Below, in pieces: positions 48,740 through 59,145 of a DNA stretch of 64,000 bases. The notes beneath the pieces were generated by a model that was given only the letters and a program-made list of their open reading frames with translations, did no database searches and was not told where the DNA came from. The DNA is from Collybiopsis luxurians FD-317 M1. Taxonomy: Eukaryota > Basidiomycota > Agaricomycetes > Agaricales > Omphalotaceae. How positions within the stretch are numbered: position 1 is the first letter of the stretch; each line of letters starts with the position of its first letter. Made by a program: the position numbers and the translations under genes. The stretch lies in contig KN834813.1 of NCBI GenBank assembly GCA_000827265.1, positions 75,815 to 139,814 of the forward strand, in the 5' to 3' direction.

Positions 48740-49130
48740 TTTTTTTTTCCTGTTTTATACCGCTCACTGACCGAAAATGTTTCTATTTTTCTGTTTCGCG
48801 CCACTGGCCTCTGTCAACCAAACAATGTACATACTCAGGCCAGAGGCAAGTTGAAATGAAAATAGACGAGTGCATCAGTGCTCTCGGGATTGTCGAATCA
48901 AATCGAAACGACACTGACATCGAGAATCAGAGGTGAAGCATCGGGAAAGTGTCGGGAGGAGAGCTGCCAGGCGAGGCATTGGGACTATGTTGTTCAATGA
49001 TGATTGAAGGAGGACCGCAGACGACCCGATCATCTCCGCCTTCGATTGAATAACGAGCTGTATCTTAGACTCAGCGGTTCCACATTAGAGTGGAGATTGA
49101 GTACGAGGCAAAGGTGGAGCGGGGCGGAAG
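48740..49130. pseudogene. Relics of STE12 3' flank and MAM3 3' coding end
   Basis: 48745-48800 resembles the STE12 3' flank (ATACCGCTCACTGACCGAAA). 48820-48935 aligns with 54055-54160, between the Ste12 relic and MAM3 in copy 2. 48938-49130 aligns with 54690-54860, inside the last exon of the MAM3-like gene (minus-strand sense), with TTCAATGATGATTGAAGGAG shared. This shows that the K1 unit once continued into the same neighbours as K2. Confidence 0.7.
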
Positions 49131-49337
49131 TCTTGGGCTAACGCCAGCGTTGGAAGCCGACGGAAACATACAAAGAATTGCGAGAGTCTGTGCACCGACA
49201 TTCCTAGTCGACGTTCGGCCTGCAGCTCAGCAAGATCAGGAAGGAGGACTTAGAGGGTCTTTAGTCATCGAGCAAAACGTCCTCGAGTGGGAGTTTGATC
49301 CTTGATCTGCTTCGAGGCTCCAAATCGCGGACCGCTA

Positions 49338-49995
49338 TACAGCCGTTTGCAAAAAGTTTTGCCCATTCGAGTTTTCAACAGCTGTTTATTTGTATTTGAT
49401 ACTTGATCCGGCTGCCATATGTAATCAATTAATTGCTCAGTGCTCATTTCGATGTTCGTATCTTCCATCCTTCACTTTGGCCGCCCAACCTTTGGAAATA
49501 GCATTATGCTTCTCTAAAATGACTAGTACAAAACCTACTGGAGCGCGATTACTGTTTTGTGCAAAAGCAGGAGCCCATGCGCAATCAGTTGTAATGTTTC
49601 GGATCAATTCCGCCCAGTGCATTGCGTTACGTCAGTGAATCCGCCGTGCTGCGATACGACATTGTTGCTTCTCAGAGCAACCCCAAAACCCTCACTTCAC
49701 GAATAGTCTAGGAACCTTTCAAAATTGCACATTTCCTCTAGGTGGATGCTGCAAAACATGGGGTACAAACGAGACAATGTGAGGCTCAATAGAAATTTCG
49801 GATCAAATATCAAATACAAACAAACACCGGTAGGGAACTCGAGTGGGCAAAACTTTCTGCAAACGGCTGTAGACTCGAACCAGGCGCCGGAGTGACTCAC
49901 AGCAATGTTTGATGATGAGTCGGTTCCAGCCCGGTTCTTCGATCGACTGTCACCGAAGTCAATCCGGGCCGTCACAGCCGGCTGGCTCGAGTCTA
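49338..49995. mobile_element. Outer 126-bp MITE interrupted at its first two bases by the inner MITE
   Basis: Without the inner element, a 126-bp unit remains (49870-49995) starting TAGACTCGAACCAG and ending CTGGCTCGAGTCTA, nearly perfect inverted repeats. The rhodanese sequence is duplicated on both sides as GGACCGCTA (49329-49337 and 49996-50004). A 9-bp (or 8-bp) target duplication fits Mutator- or hAT-like transposition. The inner mariner MITE used the terminal TA of this element as its target. Confidence 0.72.
49340..49869. mobile_element. Inner MITE, mariner-like, 530 bp
   Basis: The left end CAGCCGTTTGCAAAAAGTTT and following bases (GCCCATTCGAG) are matched by the inverted right end (CTCGAGTGGGCAAAACTTTC then TGCAAACGGCTG). 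TA flanks both sides (49338-49339 and 49870-49871). No credible transposase frame is seen. Related ends occur near 15846. Confidence 0.8.
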
Positions 49996-50290
49996 GGACC
50001 GCTACGATCTGCGACTCATTGTGTTCCACCTTCGAGTCTTGCTGCGGATTCATTCCAGAGATTCGGACTTTTGAATGCGACCGATATGATTGGGGGTTAT
50101 CGAGCTTGGAGAGATGCTAGGTTGCCGATCGGTATACCTACCAGAACGGCTCGTTCAGTGCTTTCTTTGAGTTGATTCGAGTGCCTTTATATGTATGACT
50201 CTGGAGTTTAAATTATTGTAACAGTATATACATTGCGATAGTCATCTCAAAAATGTACAAAGACAAGAGCCCAGCCAAGCCGACGTGTCT

Positions 50291-50416
50291 AACTAGACGC
50301 TCAGCTTCGTGTCCTTCGACCACCCACTGTCAAACTAGACGCTGAGCCTCATGTCCTTCGACCCACCGCTGTCAAACTAGACGCTGAGCCTCATGTCCTT
50401 CGACCACCCACTGTTA
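50291..50416. repeat. Minisatellite, 3 x 42 bp
   Basis: Three tandem 42-bp units beginning AACTAGACGC, each containing GTCCTTCGAC and CCACTGT, lie about 70 bp upstream of the K2 start. A single diverged unit (TTAGACGCCCAGTCTCATTTC) lies at the matching place upstream of K1 near 45890. Confidence 0.8.
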
Positions 50417-50489
50417 AACTGACATTTCGTAATGATAGTATACAGCTTCTCATCCTCTTCATTCTCAGTAGGAGGCTACCTCAGTCGAA

Positions 50490-53160
50490 ATGGAATGGAC
50501 ATCGACAGTTATCGCCGCGGCTGTAGACTCGAAATTGGATAACAGAAACGCTATCCAAGGCCTTCTCGAGCGCGCGCTCTTGGAGTACGACGCTTCGAGG
50601 CGAAATCGGAGCTTACGATATCAATGGCTGGAGCTGCAAACGGCTCAGCAGCTTGTAGATCATCTACAGTTGGCAAGTTATTGGCCTAAGTTGTCGGTCG
50701 CTTTGCAGAAGTAGCAGAATCTCATTTCTTCGTAGATATTGGATGCTGGACATGATAATTCTCAGAACTGTCAAAAGTACCTTGGCCTCCTTCGTCATCT
50801 CTCAAAACGGTTCCAAATACTACCGTCGTCACTGATAGTAGATAATGTCAGACGAGAGGGGCAAAATTATGTTGCGGGTGGTGGGTTTGCAGTGAGTATC
50901 AAGTTATTTTATGAGTATGAGCGTAGCGGTACTAATGAGTAACGACAGGACATATGGCGCGGGAGTTTAAACGGAAAACTTGTATGCCTCAAAGTTCTTA
51001 GGCTTGCCATTGAGCAGGACGAAAGAGCTCGCGCAGAGATTCGTAAAGTCCGTGGATTCACCTAATCTTTGTCTTGAAGTATAGCTTACAGAAGTTCCGC
51101 TATTATTCCAGCAATTCTGTCACGAAGCCTTGGTTTGGCGTCAACTCAAACACCCCAATATACTTCCCTTACTTGGAGTCAATACTGATCTGTTTTCCCC
51201 TTCGTTCTGCCTCATTTCGCCTTGGATGGAAAATAGGGACATTATAACGTACCTTAGGCAGAATCCACAACACAGCTTACCTTCTGTTGTACGTGGGCCA
51301 GGTCCATCCTTCATTCAATGTGGTAATCACCGTGTTCTGTAGCTTTCCGAAGTCGCAGCTGGCCTATACTATCTACATTCCAGACACCCTCCTGTGGTTC
51401 ATGGTGATATACGAGGGGTACGTGTGGTTCTAGCTTACTCGATTATTGGTTGAATCAGTGTCCATGCCCAGGGTAACATTTTGGTCACTGACGATCTTCG
51501 ATGCTGCCTAGCCGACTTCGGTTTGACGTTGGTTACTACCACTTCACAAGTATGGTCCCTCACAACCTCTTCAAGCACGAGCAAAGGTTCTATGCGCTGG
51601 TTGGCACCAGAATATATTTTCGGCTTGACTGAACCAGTTCCTAGTAGTCATCACACGTCCAGAGATGTATATGCATTTGGCTGTACCATTATCGAGGTAT
51701 GGAGTATATACCTATTTTACTTCACTCTTGAGCTGATGTTGAGCTCAAAACAGATCCTAACTCGACGTGTGCCCTTTCATAACCTTAAGACTGATGTACA
51801 AGTTATGATGAACTTGATAGTCGGTGAAAGGCCCATGCGCCCTCAAGAAGTCTGGTGTCCAGATGTTGTTTGGGATCTCACCACTCGTTGCTGGGCTCAG
51901 AATGCGCGAGATCGACCCTCAGTAGATGAAATATTTCACATTTTGCAGGGGGTACTTGGATTCATGTCCCCCGTTGAACCTTTAGGTTCTTCCTCCAAAT
52001 CGACGACGATGGCCGAAATCTCTCGCGAGCTCCCTTCCGTAGGCGAAGATACCACTCCATGGGCTGGTCAATCAAAGGTGAGGGAACTGAAAAGAAAGAG
52101 GGAGGATGATTTGACTGTCTCACGTCACCAAAAACGCTATGAACGATCACCCCAAGGATCCTCTGCTACGCCTGTCGGATTAATCCCCATGCCTCGAAAG
52201 CAGCTTAATTCTCTGCCCAGAACTCACGGAGATGATAAATATACTGCTCGGCCTGGTGGTAATGAATCAAATTTTCTATGGACCTCCCCATTCATTGACC
52301 CTACTCCCGGTCTCCCCCTCGGTCTCTCTCGGCCTTTGGCCCCCTCTGAGCAGGAAAGGCTGGCCCATCTGGACAGGCTAAAATTTTTCTTGGCTACGGC
52401 CCCAAGTCGTTGGGACACTTCTAATGCAAATGCCTCAAGCTCTTCCTCAGATCCCTATCTTAACATGGGCATGGGAATGAACGCAGCTCATCATCCACCT
52501 GCCCACCCTGCCCTTAATCGGTTTCTCCTGCCGAATCAGGAGTATGTCACCTGCGTACTTTGGAATGGCCTCTATCATATCACCGGCACAGATATCGTTC
52601 GAGCCTTAGTCTTTAGGTAAATCTATTTTTCATCTTTCATCTCGTCAGATCTTATCTGACCAAATTCCCATCTCCAGATTTGAGGCTTTCGGTCGTCCCG
52701 TACGCAACATGAAAAGGTTTGAGGAAGGAGTCTTTAGTAATTTGAGGAATCTCAAGCCCGGTCAAGATGCTACCTTGGAAGAGCCGAAGGTCAGCGCCAA
52801 CTTTTTTTACTATATTCGGAATGTTTTGCTCATATACTGTAGTCACCCTTTCTCGATCTTCTATTCAAGTACCAGTGCGTCCGGACGCAAAAGAAACAGA
52901 AGGTCTTCTACTGGTTCAGCGTTCCTCATGACCGGCTTTTCTTAGATGCTCTTGAACGAGACCTGAAGCTAGAAAAGTAAATCCTTATTCAGTCCTTCCC
53001 TTATCATACCATTAATTTTTTCTGTAGAATGGGCCTCGAGCCAACAACCCAGGTGGTCGGAGAGCCAGCTCAAAGCTTTATTTGTGACGACGCTTTCAAA
53101 AGCTCTCTTTACGAACAGTTTGTTACAGCCGCTGGGGCAAAGACAATGAGAGCGACTTGA
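50490..53160 (+). CDS. K2-Ste12: TKL-like kinase fused to the Ste12 DNA-binding domain
   Basis: Ten exons, 50490-50672, 50736-50891, 50949-51047, 51112-51288, 51343-51417, 51472-51696, 51754-52616, 52678-52789, 52843-52976 and 53028-53160, give 718 aa, every junction in phase. Intron 1 uses a GC donor. Residues ~100-375 are a kinase domain like K1, with K128, HGDIRGGN (D227, N232), D245 in ADFG, and WLAPEY. After SPQG (near 52158) the K1-type tail is lost. About 42 bp of unassigned sequence follow, then STE12 sequence begins at QLNSLPRTH and runs through the whole homeodomain-like region, including both STE12 introns. A one-base deletion in the exon-10 region (GGGGCAAAG against GGAGGCAGAG) ends the frame at 53160, before the zinc fingers. 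Expression is unproven. Confidence 0.72.
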
Positions 53161-54010
53161 AGCGTGTCGCAAGGGGCTTGGAAGAAAACGGAATTAATGG
53201 CACTTCCAAAGATGTGGCGAACGGAGAGATCAGAGATGCTGGCAATGAGGATAGCGGAGATGAAGCTTCTCTCCTTTCCGAGGCCGAAGGCTCCAAGGCT
53301 TCGAAAGCGAGGGATGTCGGTGCTCCCGCTGCCAATAACCCGAATTCTCTATATTTCAGCATGTTCTCACTCTTCGAAGGTAGTCCCACTTACGGCCATC
53401 GTGCGAATGCGAGTCCTCCAGGCACCACTCACTACCACCACCGCCCGCAGCATCGCTCTTCCCTTGATTCTCACCTTCATGCTCCCCATTCACATCACGT
53501 CCGTACGCCTTCGCCTGGTATGTGGTATTCCTCCTGCGTTCGGCAACATCTCGGTCCCCGCTTTTACGTCTAATAATAGGAATTCTTGGGCTGGCGGACC
53601 TCCGTCGAGACTTCAGCCTTCACACATGAGACAAAGCTCGTGCGGAAGCAGCAACGATAACGCATACGGAGCTGATGACTCGTCTGTTTTTCACCATTCT
53701 CACGGTGGCCCCTCCAGCTTGCCTATTCAGGGCATAAACCAGATATCCGTCTCAGCCCCCGTATCTGTATTTCCAGCAAAACGTCGGAAACTACAATCGA
53801 TGGTCTTCCCACCACTTTTACACATCTGGGAATTATCTGAATCCTCAGCGTGATTCTCGTGCGTCAAGCACAAGCATCAGGCGTGCTTTTGCGTGTAGTC
53901 ATATACTGCTCCCTGACTGAGAGTGTTCCGTTCTTATTTCCTTATCGCCTCTGCCTAACCCTCACACCTTGTGTCTTCAGTGCTTTTTTTAAAATGGTTC
54001 GAATTACCAT
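53161..54010 (+). pseudogene. Decayed STE12 remainder downstream of the chimera
   Basis: It continues STE12 homology out of frame. 53161-53395 matches the acidic region ([19 protein letters not shown]). A deletion then jumps over the zinc fingers to the [15 protein letters not shown] region. 53575-53760 matches RNSWAGG through NQISVSAP. Sequence near 53775-53850 matches the segment that in STE12 precedes RSSLDSHLH, so the order is rearranged. 53900-53970 matches the STE12 3' flank. Confidence 0.75.
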
Positions 54011-54176
54011 GATACTTCACATCAAATTGTTGTAGCATTATATAAAACACGATAGTCGACCAAACAATATACATACTAAGACGAAATGAGAATACACATA
54101 TGCATCAGTCCTTTCGGGAATCAAACCGAAATAGCACTGATATCGGGCAAGCATAGAAATACAGCGACTGAGATCA

Positions 54177-57100
54177 TCAAATCACAAAGCGAGGAGAGCC
54201 AGTAGCAGATCCACTATCCTTGTCCGGTCCCTCCTTGTCCTTACCATCAGGTATACGACTCTCGTCATTGGTTCCGGGAGTACGATCCTGACCGCCTTGG
54301 GGATCCGAGTAAGGATTTGACTCTCCGTCGAAAATTTCCGTCACGACTACAGGCTTATCGATTCCACCCAAGGGAGTGCTCTTAAACCGAGTCCCCTTGA
54401 GGGAAGGCGTGGCCCTCACGCCAACAGGCGGAACAACCAGACCTGCATTGGAAGGAGGGAGGCTGGCCGGAAGTAGGGCGGGTGAACCGGAACCTGAGAC
54501 TCCCTGTCTACGTTTCCGATCCAACAAGAAGGCTTCGAGAGATGGGGCCGGAGAGACACTACGAGAACCAGGAGGAGCTGCACTCGTAACTCTGGCTACA
54601 GGAGACAAGATTGTAGGCTGGGCCGAAGAAACCCTCACCGCCTTCGGGTTCGCGATTTCAGGGACGGGACTACGAACGGGAGGCGAGGCATCGGGAGGAG
54701 AGCTGCTGGGCGAGGCATCGGGACTATGCTGTTCAATGATGATTGAAGGAGGGCCGCGGACGACCTGATCTTCTCCGCCTTCGATTACATAACTAGTTGT
54801 ATCTAAGCCCAACTGCTCCACATTAGAATGAGATTGGGTACGAGGCAAAGGTGGGGCGGGGCCGAAATCCTGAGCCGTGTTAGGTGCGGAAGAACCGTGG
54901 GTCGGACTGTTAGGTTCCCGTGGACTCGGAGGGGCACTCCTAGACCTCAAGAAATTGTTGAATCCTTTGAGCGAGAGCGGTTTCAAAGTAGGAGGCTTCA
55001 AAGGAGCGGGACTCTCGACTGGGACTTCGACCTTCTCCGACACCGCGGGCGGAACGTATGGGTCGCCACGTGCCCCTTGAGGATCAAATTCGTCGTAAAT
55101 TTCTTCGCCGATGAGCTCTGTAGAAAGAGAGATGAATGTTTCGCGCGTGAGAATACTAAGGGATCCCTTACCTTCGAGGACATCCTCCAAGGTAATGATT
55201 CCAAGGGGGCTGATAGCCGGGTCCAAACCTTGTAGAAACTAGTCCATGGTTGAGCAACATGTCCTCAAATCAGTTAAACAAGGTACTACCTCTTCAGCGC
55301 CTTCCTTAGCCAAGACCGCATCCGCCGGCATGCCTACATTCGAGAACAGTGATTAGGGAACCGCGCAGAACGTGCAACTACTTGTCACATACTTTGTTCC
55401 AAATTCGAAAAGGACGCCATCCCAGCTGCAACCCTGGGCAACTGGAAGCTGGCCCTTCTACTTTTGGGACGACCTTCATTGCCACCGGATACATTGAGAT
55501 CTCTATTATCGTCTCCTTTGATTCGCATCAAGTCGGCAGCGGTGAGGCTACCAATACCAAGATCTGTGGATTTGCTGATAGTGCGACTGGGGGAGTCGTC
55601 TGTGCGTTCGCCTTTGAGAGTCTCCTCGCCGTCCTCAGAGTTCTCTTCGATATCCTTGATCTTGCGCCTACGACGGGTGGACTTTTTCAAGTTTTTGGAC
55701 ACCTTCTCGTTCGATTCGTCATCACTAGAGTCGGACGAGTCACCCATGACACGCGAACGCAGGCGCTGAGTAAGACTGTGCTTGACGACTTTCTTCACGC
55801 TTGCAGCCTAGGACGGATCGTGAGAAAGTATATTGAGAATCAGGGGAATACTAAAACGTACCTTCTCTCGACTAAAGCGGCTTACGATGGCCACTAGAAA
55901 CAGATACATAGGTCAATCATGTCGAATATAATGAGGAAAAGATCACGTACTATGTGAGCGACCCTCTTGGAACTTGTCAAGAATACCAAGCAAAGATTCA
56001 TTCTGCGGTACAAAAAAGACCTTGTTGAGAGGTATATTTCGCAAGGGAACCGATTCTGTTCCAGAAAGATTGAGTTATTTGACAGAAATTTCGAGGGAGG
56101 CACACGAACTCTGGGGATCTAGCAAAACGCATTGTTTGACCAACAAAATGCCCAAAATCTTCTTGACCAATTGGGTGCGAGCCCGACCTCTTCCGTCTAC
56201 AACGCCCTGGCCATGCACCGGAACCTCGATCTCTTCGTAGACCGGTACACGGCTGTGTCCAGTCATGCAGATCTTTGTAAGAAGATCATAGTCGAGCTGA
56301 GAGTCGATTGAAAGCATGAACACGTCTTTAATAGGCGTCATTGCCTGGAAAGGTGAAAGAATATATGTCGGGGATTCTAAAAGAGCGATATTCATGGCTT
56401 ACCTGCCTCACAACCTTCTCTTGCAAGTCCAAAGTCGCACCGATGATCGTTACAGTATCAGTCTTTAGATCGCCACCGTGCGTCGCCATCGAAGAATGCA
56501 TGGCAATGAGCTCTTTGAGTTCTGCACAGGAAAGGGTTGGTCAGCTTGTTTACGCCAGGTTTTCAGCACTTACCGGCTCTTCGATAGATGATTCCATGGT
56601 GCGGGCCCAATACAAATTCTAGGAGTTTAGCAACAGGCCATGATACGACACCCTGATCAGTGCGTCAAGGTTAGAGGATGTTCCGCACATGCGGTATGCA
56701 CAGTTCCTGCATGCGCGAAAAATTATTCACACACCAACGCGTAAATCAGAATCTTAGTGAACCCAGCCATCTTTGCCCCCAAGTAGAGACCATGTCTGGT
56801 AAACAGACTCTGAGGGATGATTTCCGAAAAGCTAGATGGGAAAATAATGCAGTTAGTGGGCTAGTTCGAAAACGGGACATGTAAGCAATGAAACGGGGCG
56901 AAACCCACGCAACGCCATGAGTGCCAAAACCGTCAGGAATCAGAACAAAAACGACGCGTGACGTCACATTGCATCTCCGACGATATGATATGGTCGGTTT
57001 AGAACGCTAGCACTCATTTAACGCGCTTAGAACACGTCGTATAGTGCAGGTATCGATGCAAACGACAACTTTCTCACTCTCAATTCAGTCAAGGCACACA

Positions 57101-57732
57101 GGTATGACATATGCAAAGGCTATGATACAATCCGATAGAACTCACATGACAATGAGGGTAGTCGAAACGACAACTGACTGGACACCTCCTCCCAGGACAG
57201 GATCAGAAATGACAGGCAGAGACTCGTTCACAATCATATTGGCCAACTTGCGTTGTGTTTGAGATGTTATGGTATGAAACGTCACAGCAGAAACATACCA
57301 ATAGAGTGACAAGAAGAAGGTGGCCGTTCTCTCGGATAGGTTTAATCTTGTTTGCGTACTCTCGTTGTTTCCTGGATGAGAATATTGTCAACTGTACATC
57401 GATAAACGAAAGACTACACACGCGTTACCACTAATTGCAAGCACATTCAACTGAGTCTCATCCAAACTCATGTAGCCTAATGTCAAGCCGGCGAATAATC
57501 CGGATAAAAGAACGCATATGGGTATAAGGATGCCAAAGACAATCCTCTCATCGTGCTCGCTGAGACTTCTCCGGACGAAGCCATGGTTATTTGAGGTTTC
57601 GAGAACGCCGTCGGTAGTTTGTGGGTGCCATAGGGCACGAAAGTAGTTGAGAACATGGTGTGAGCTAAGTGAAAGAGCAGTATATAGTAGCCGAGAAGAT
57701 TGTCTATAAGCCAGGCTGGGGACAGGGACCAT
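54177..57732 (-). CDS. MAM3: CNNM/Mam3-type transporter with DUF21 and CBS domains
   Basis: Thirteen exons give 872 aa in phase: 57422-57732, 57299-57371, 57146-57246, 56735-56831, 56574-56652, 56403-56521, 56110-56344, 55951-56055, 55862-55893, 55393-55807, 55290-55333, 55172-55238 and 54177-55117. The DUF21 membrane region includes ICVLLSGLFAGLTLGYMSLD, NGHLLLVTLLLANMIVNESL and SEIIPQSLFTRHGLYLGAKM. The CBS pair includes MTPIKDVFMLSIDSQLDYDL, HSRVPVYEEI and PLGIITLEDVLEELIGEEIY; an acidic/basic insert of ~140 residues splits the second CBS. The C-terminal ~310 residues are Pro/Ser-rich. Yeast Mam3 is a vacuolar membrane protein tied to divalent-metal (Mn/Mg) handling; localisation here is inferred. 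Part of the last exon was copied to 48938-49130. Confidence 0.88.
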
Positions 57733-58529
57733 TCGAGTTGGCAGCTATACGAGGCTGAGAAGCGTAAGCGGTGGGAAAGTGGCGGTATTCAGGGGTCCTT
57801 ATATATATGCCACGCGTTTATAATAACGGGAGCCGAACGATAATGCTTGATACGAGCTGGGACTGAAAAGAGCTGTCGCTGAATGTAAAAATTCAAAAGG
57901 TTGAAGGGTAAGTATCCAAGGATGGATAAGAAGATAAAGAAAGGGCGTTATACAAGTGGTTTGGTCCTATTCATTGCCGCTCGCGGTATTTTGGTTTGTG
58001 ATCATGCCGACCGTCTTTATGCTTCGGCATCGATAGCCGAATTGCGAGCTACTACGATCTGATTGCAAGCTCCGAATTGTGCTGTCGCCCGGGCAGCACT
58101 AGTAGGGTACTCCGATAGATAGCTGGAGCGCAGCATTCTCGAGGGATACAAGACTCAAGAGGGTTTAACCCCCCTCCTCTTCCCGTTAGCAGCTGCAGTT
58201 TTGCGAGACGAGCTACAATAGAGTTGCCGCTGTTATCATTTCGTCTTGCAGAGATGCCAAATCTGCCGAGAACTTCCGGTTAGTGCATGCTTCGGCAAAA
58301 GCACTTACGCGGCTGATTCATGAGCTGTGAGCTGCGTCACAGCTTCACAATCGTAAGTTAGCTTCTGTATACAAGCAGTAAGTACTGCCTGTGTAATTGA
58401 GTTTACGGCTATCACCTAAACAGCTACAGGTATCATTATAAACTCCGACAGATGGCACCCAGCCTTACATGGAGTATAAATACCCCGTTCAAAGGTTTTA
58501 CGACCGGAGAGACCTGAGGTTACTCATAA
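57733..58529. other. Upstream flank of the MAM3-like gene
   Basis: TATATATGCC near 57805 could be a TATA-like element for the minus-strand gene. No gene or repeat is recognised. Confidence 0.4.
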
Positions 58530-58700
58530 TGTCCGGGTCGCCCTTTTCTCAAGTTTCAACGTGCCCAACGGACACAATCTGCATCCCCGCAAACAGCTTT
58601 CAGTACTTTCTCTCTGCGACTATAGTCATTCCAGTTGCAGTGAGAATTTTGATTCTCATTAGACTGACGATGGTCTGCTTACTTATCGTCTTTCCTGTAG
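58530..58700 (+). pseudogene. Relic of a seven-helix-protein first exon
   Basis: An ATG-led segment encodes CPTDTICIPANSFQYFLSAT followed by a GTGAGA donor-like site and a CCTGTAG acceptor-like site, but no continuing frame. A similar segment (CPTDTIYIPADIFQPLLLVT) lies at 60991-61085. They look like copies of a short hydrophobic exon from the membrane-protein family that ends this window. Confidence 0.35.
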
Positions 58701-59070
58701 CTTGACTTGTTATTTTACGGTCAGTCTCTACTGTCTGAGCTCCAGGGCCCCTTGTGAGCACATTATTTAGGCATTCTTATTACTCTCTGCGGTATCAGCA
58801 TACACATTTCTCGAAAAAAATACTTACTCGGAGCGCTCTACATCGTTGCAATAATCCTCTTCTTCGGGCGTTCCATTGCCTCCGTCATACTCGACGTATT
58901 CTTCAGGATAATTGTAGCTTCCTCGAGGTTGTCCGAGGGGCATTTTCCACTTGCCAATATAGATTTTGGGCAGGCTGGAATTGATAATCTCGCAATTGCG
59001 TTGGATAATATGTACTTTGCCGCAGGGTATGAATTCGCAAGCAAAGTGTCTTGTGTTAACAATAAAGATT

Positions 59071-59145
59071 GACCAAGCTGGGAATTGAACCCAGGTCCCT
59101 GCCACTTTCCGGGGACAGTGCTCTAACTAACTGAGCTACTCGACC
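59071..59145 (-). tRNA. tRNA-like element (probably a pseudo-tRNA)
   Basis: The minus-strand 75-nt stretch starts GGTCGAG and ends CTTGGTC, which can pair as an acceptor stem with G-U wobbles. The D-arm (GCTC-AGTTAGTTA-GAGC) and T-arm (CTGGG-TTCAATT-CCCAG) are excellent and give normal internal box A and box B promoters. The anticodon arm is wrong: pairing CTGTC with GGCAG leaves a 10-nt loop with no U before an anticodon. A tRNA-derived repeat head is possible. Confidence 0.5.

Larger units (their letters stand above)
49131..50175 (+). pseudogene. Rhodanese gene copy 2, split by nested transposons
   Basis: 49150-49330 aligns with 45400-45590 (CAPTFLVDVRPAAQQDQEGG). It resumes at 49996-50175 with RYDLR-like sequence and then MIGGYRAWRDARLPI. 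The two parts are separated by the inserted elements at 49338-49995. A small deletion also removes the EPEVGA segment, and a TGA follows EWEFDP. The 5' half of the intact gene (DHHA1-like region) is missing. Confidence 0.8.

Noticed and set aside
49437..49622. Transposase fragment inside the inner MITE
   Set aside because: The 61-aa frame has no DDE-type motif and the element is only 530 bp.
51481..52620. K2 as a separate gene ending at the TAA just after VFR (52618-52620)
   Set aside because: The stop lies inside a conserved STE12 intron. The GTAAAT donor and the CCAG acceptor at 52677 are the same as in STE12, and splicing continues the frame.
54376..55235. Plus-strand frames opposite the MAM3 C-terminal exon
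   Set aside because: They are antisense shadows of the Pro/Ser-rich tail. The minus-strand reading is supported by the CBS domain and splice phase.
59071..59145. Functional tRNA gene
   Set aside because: The anticodon arm does not form a 7-nt loop with U33 in any pairing I tried, so no amino acid can be assigned. It is kept only as a tRNA-like element.
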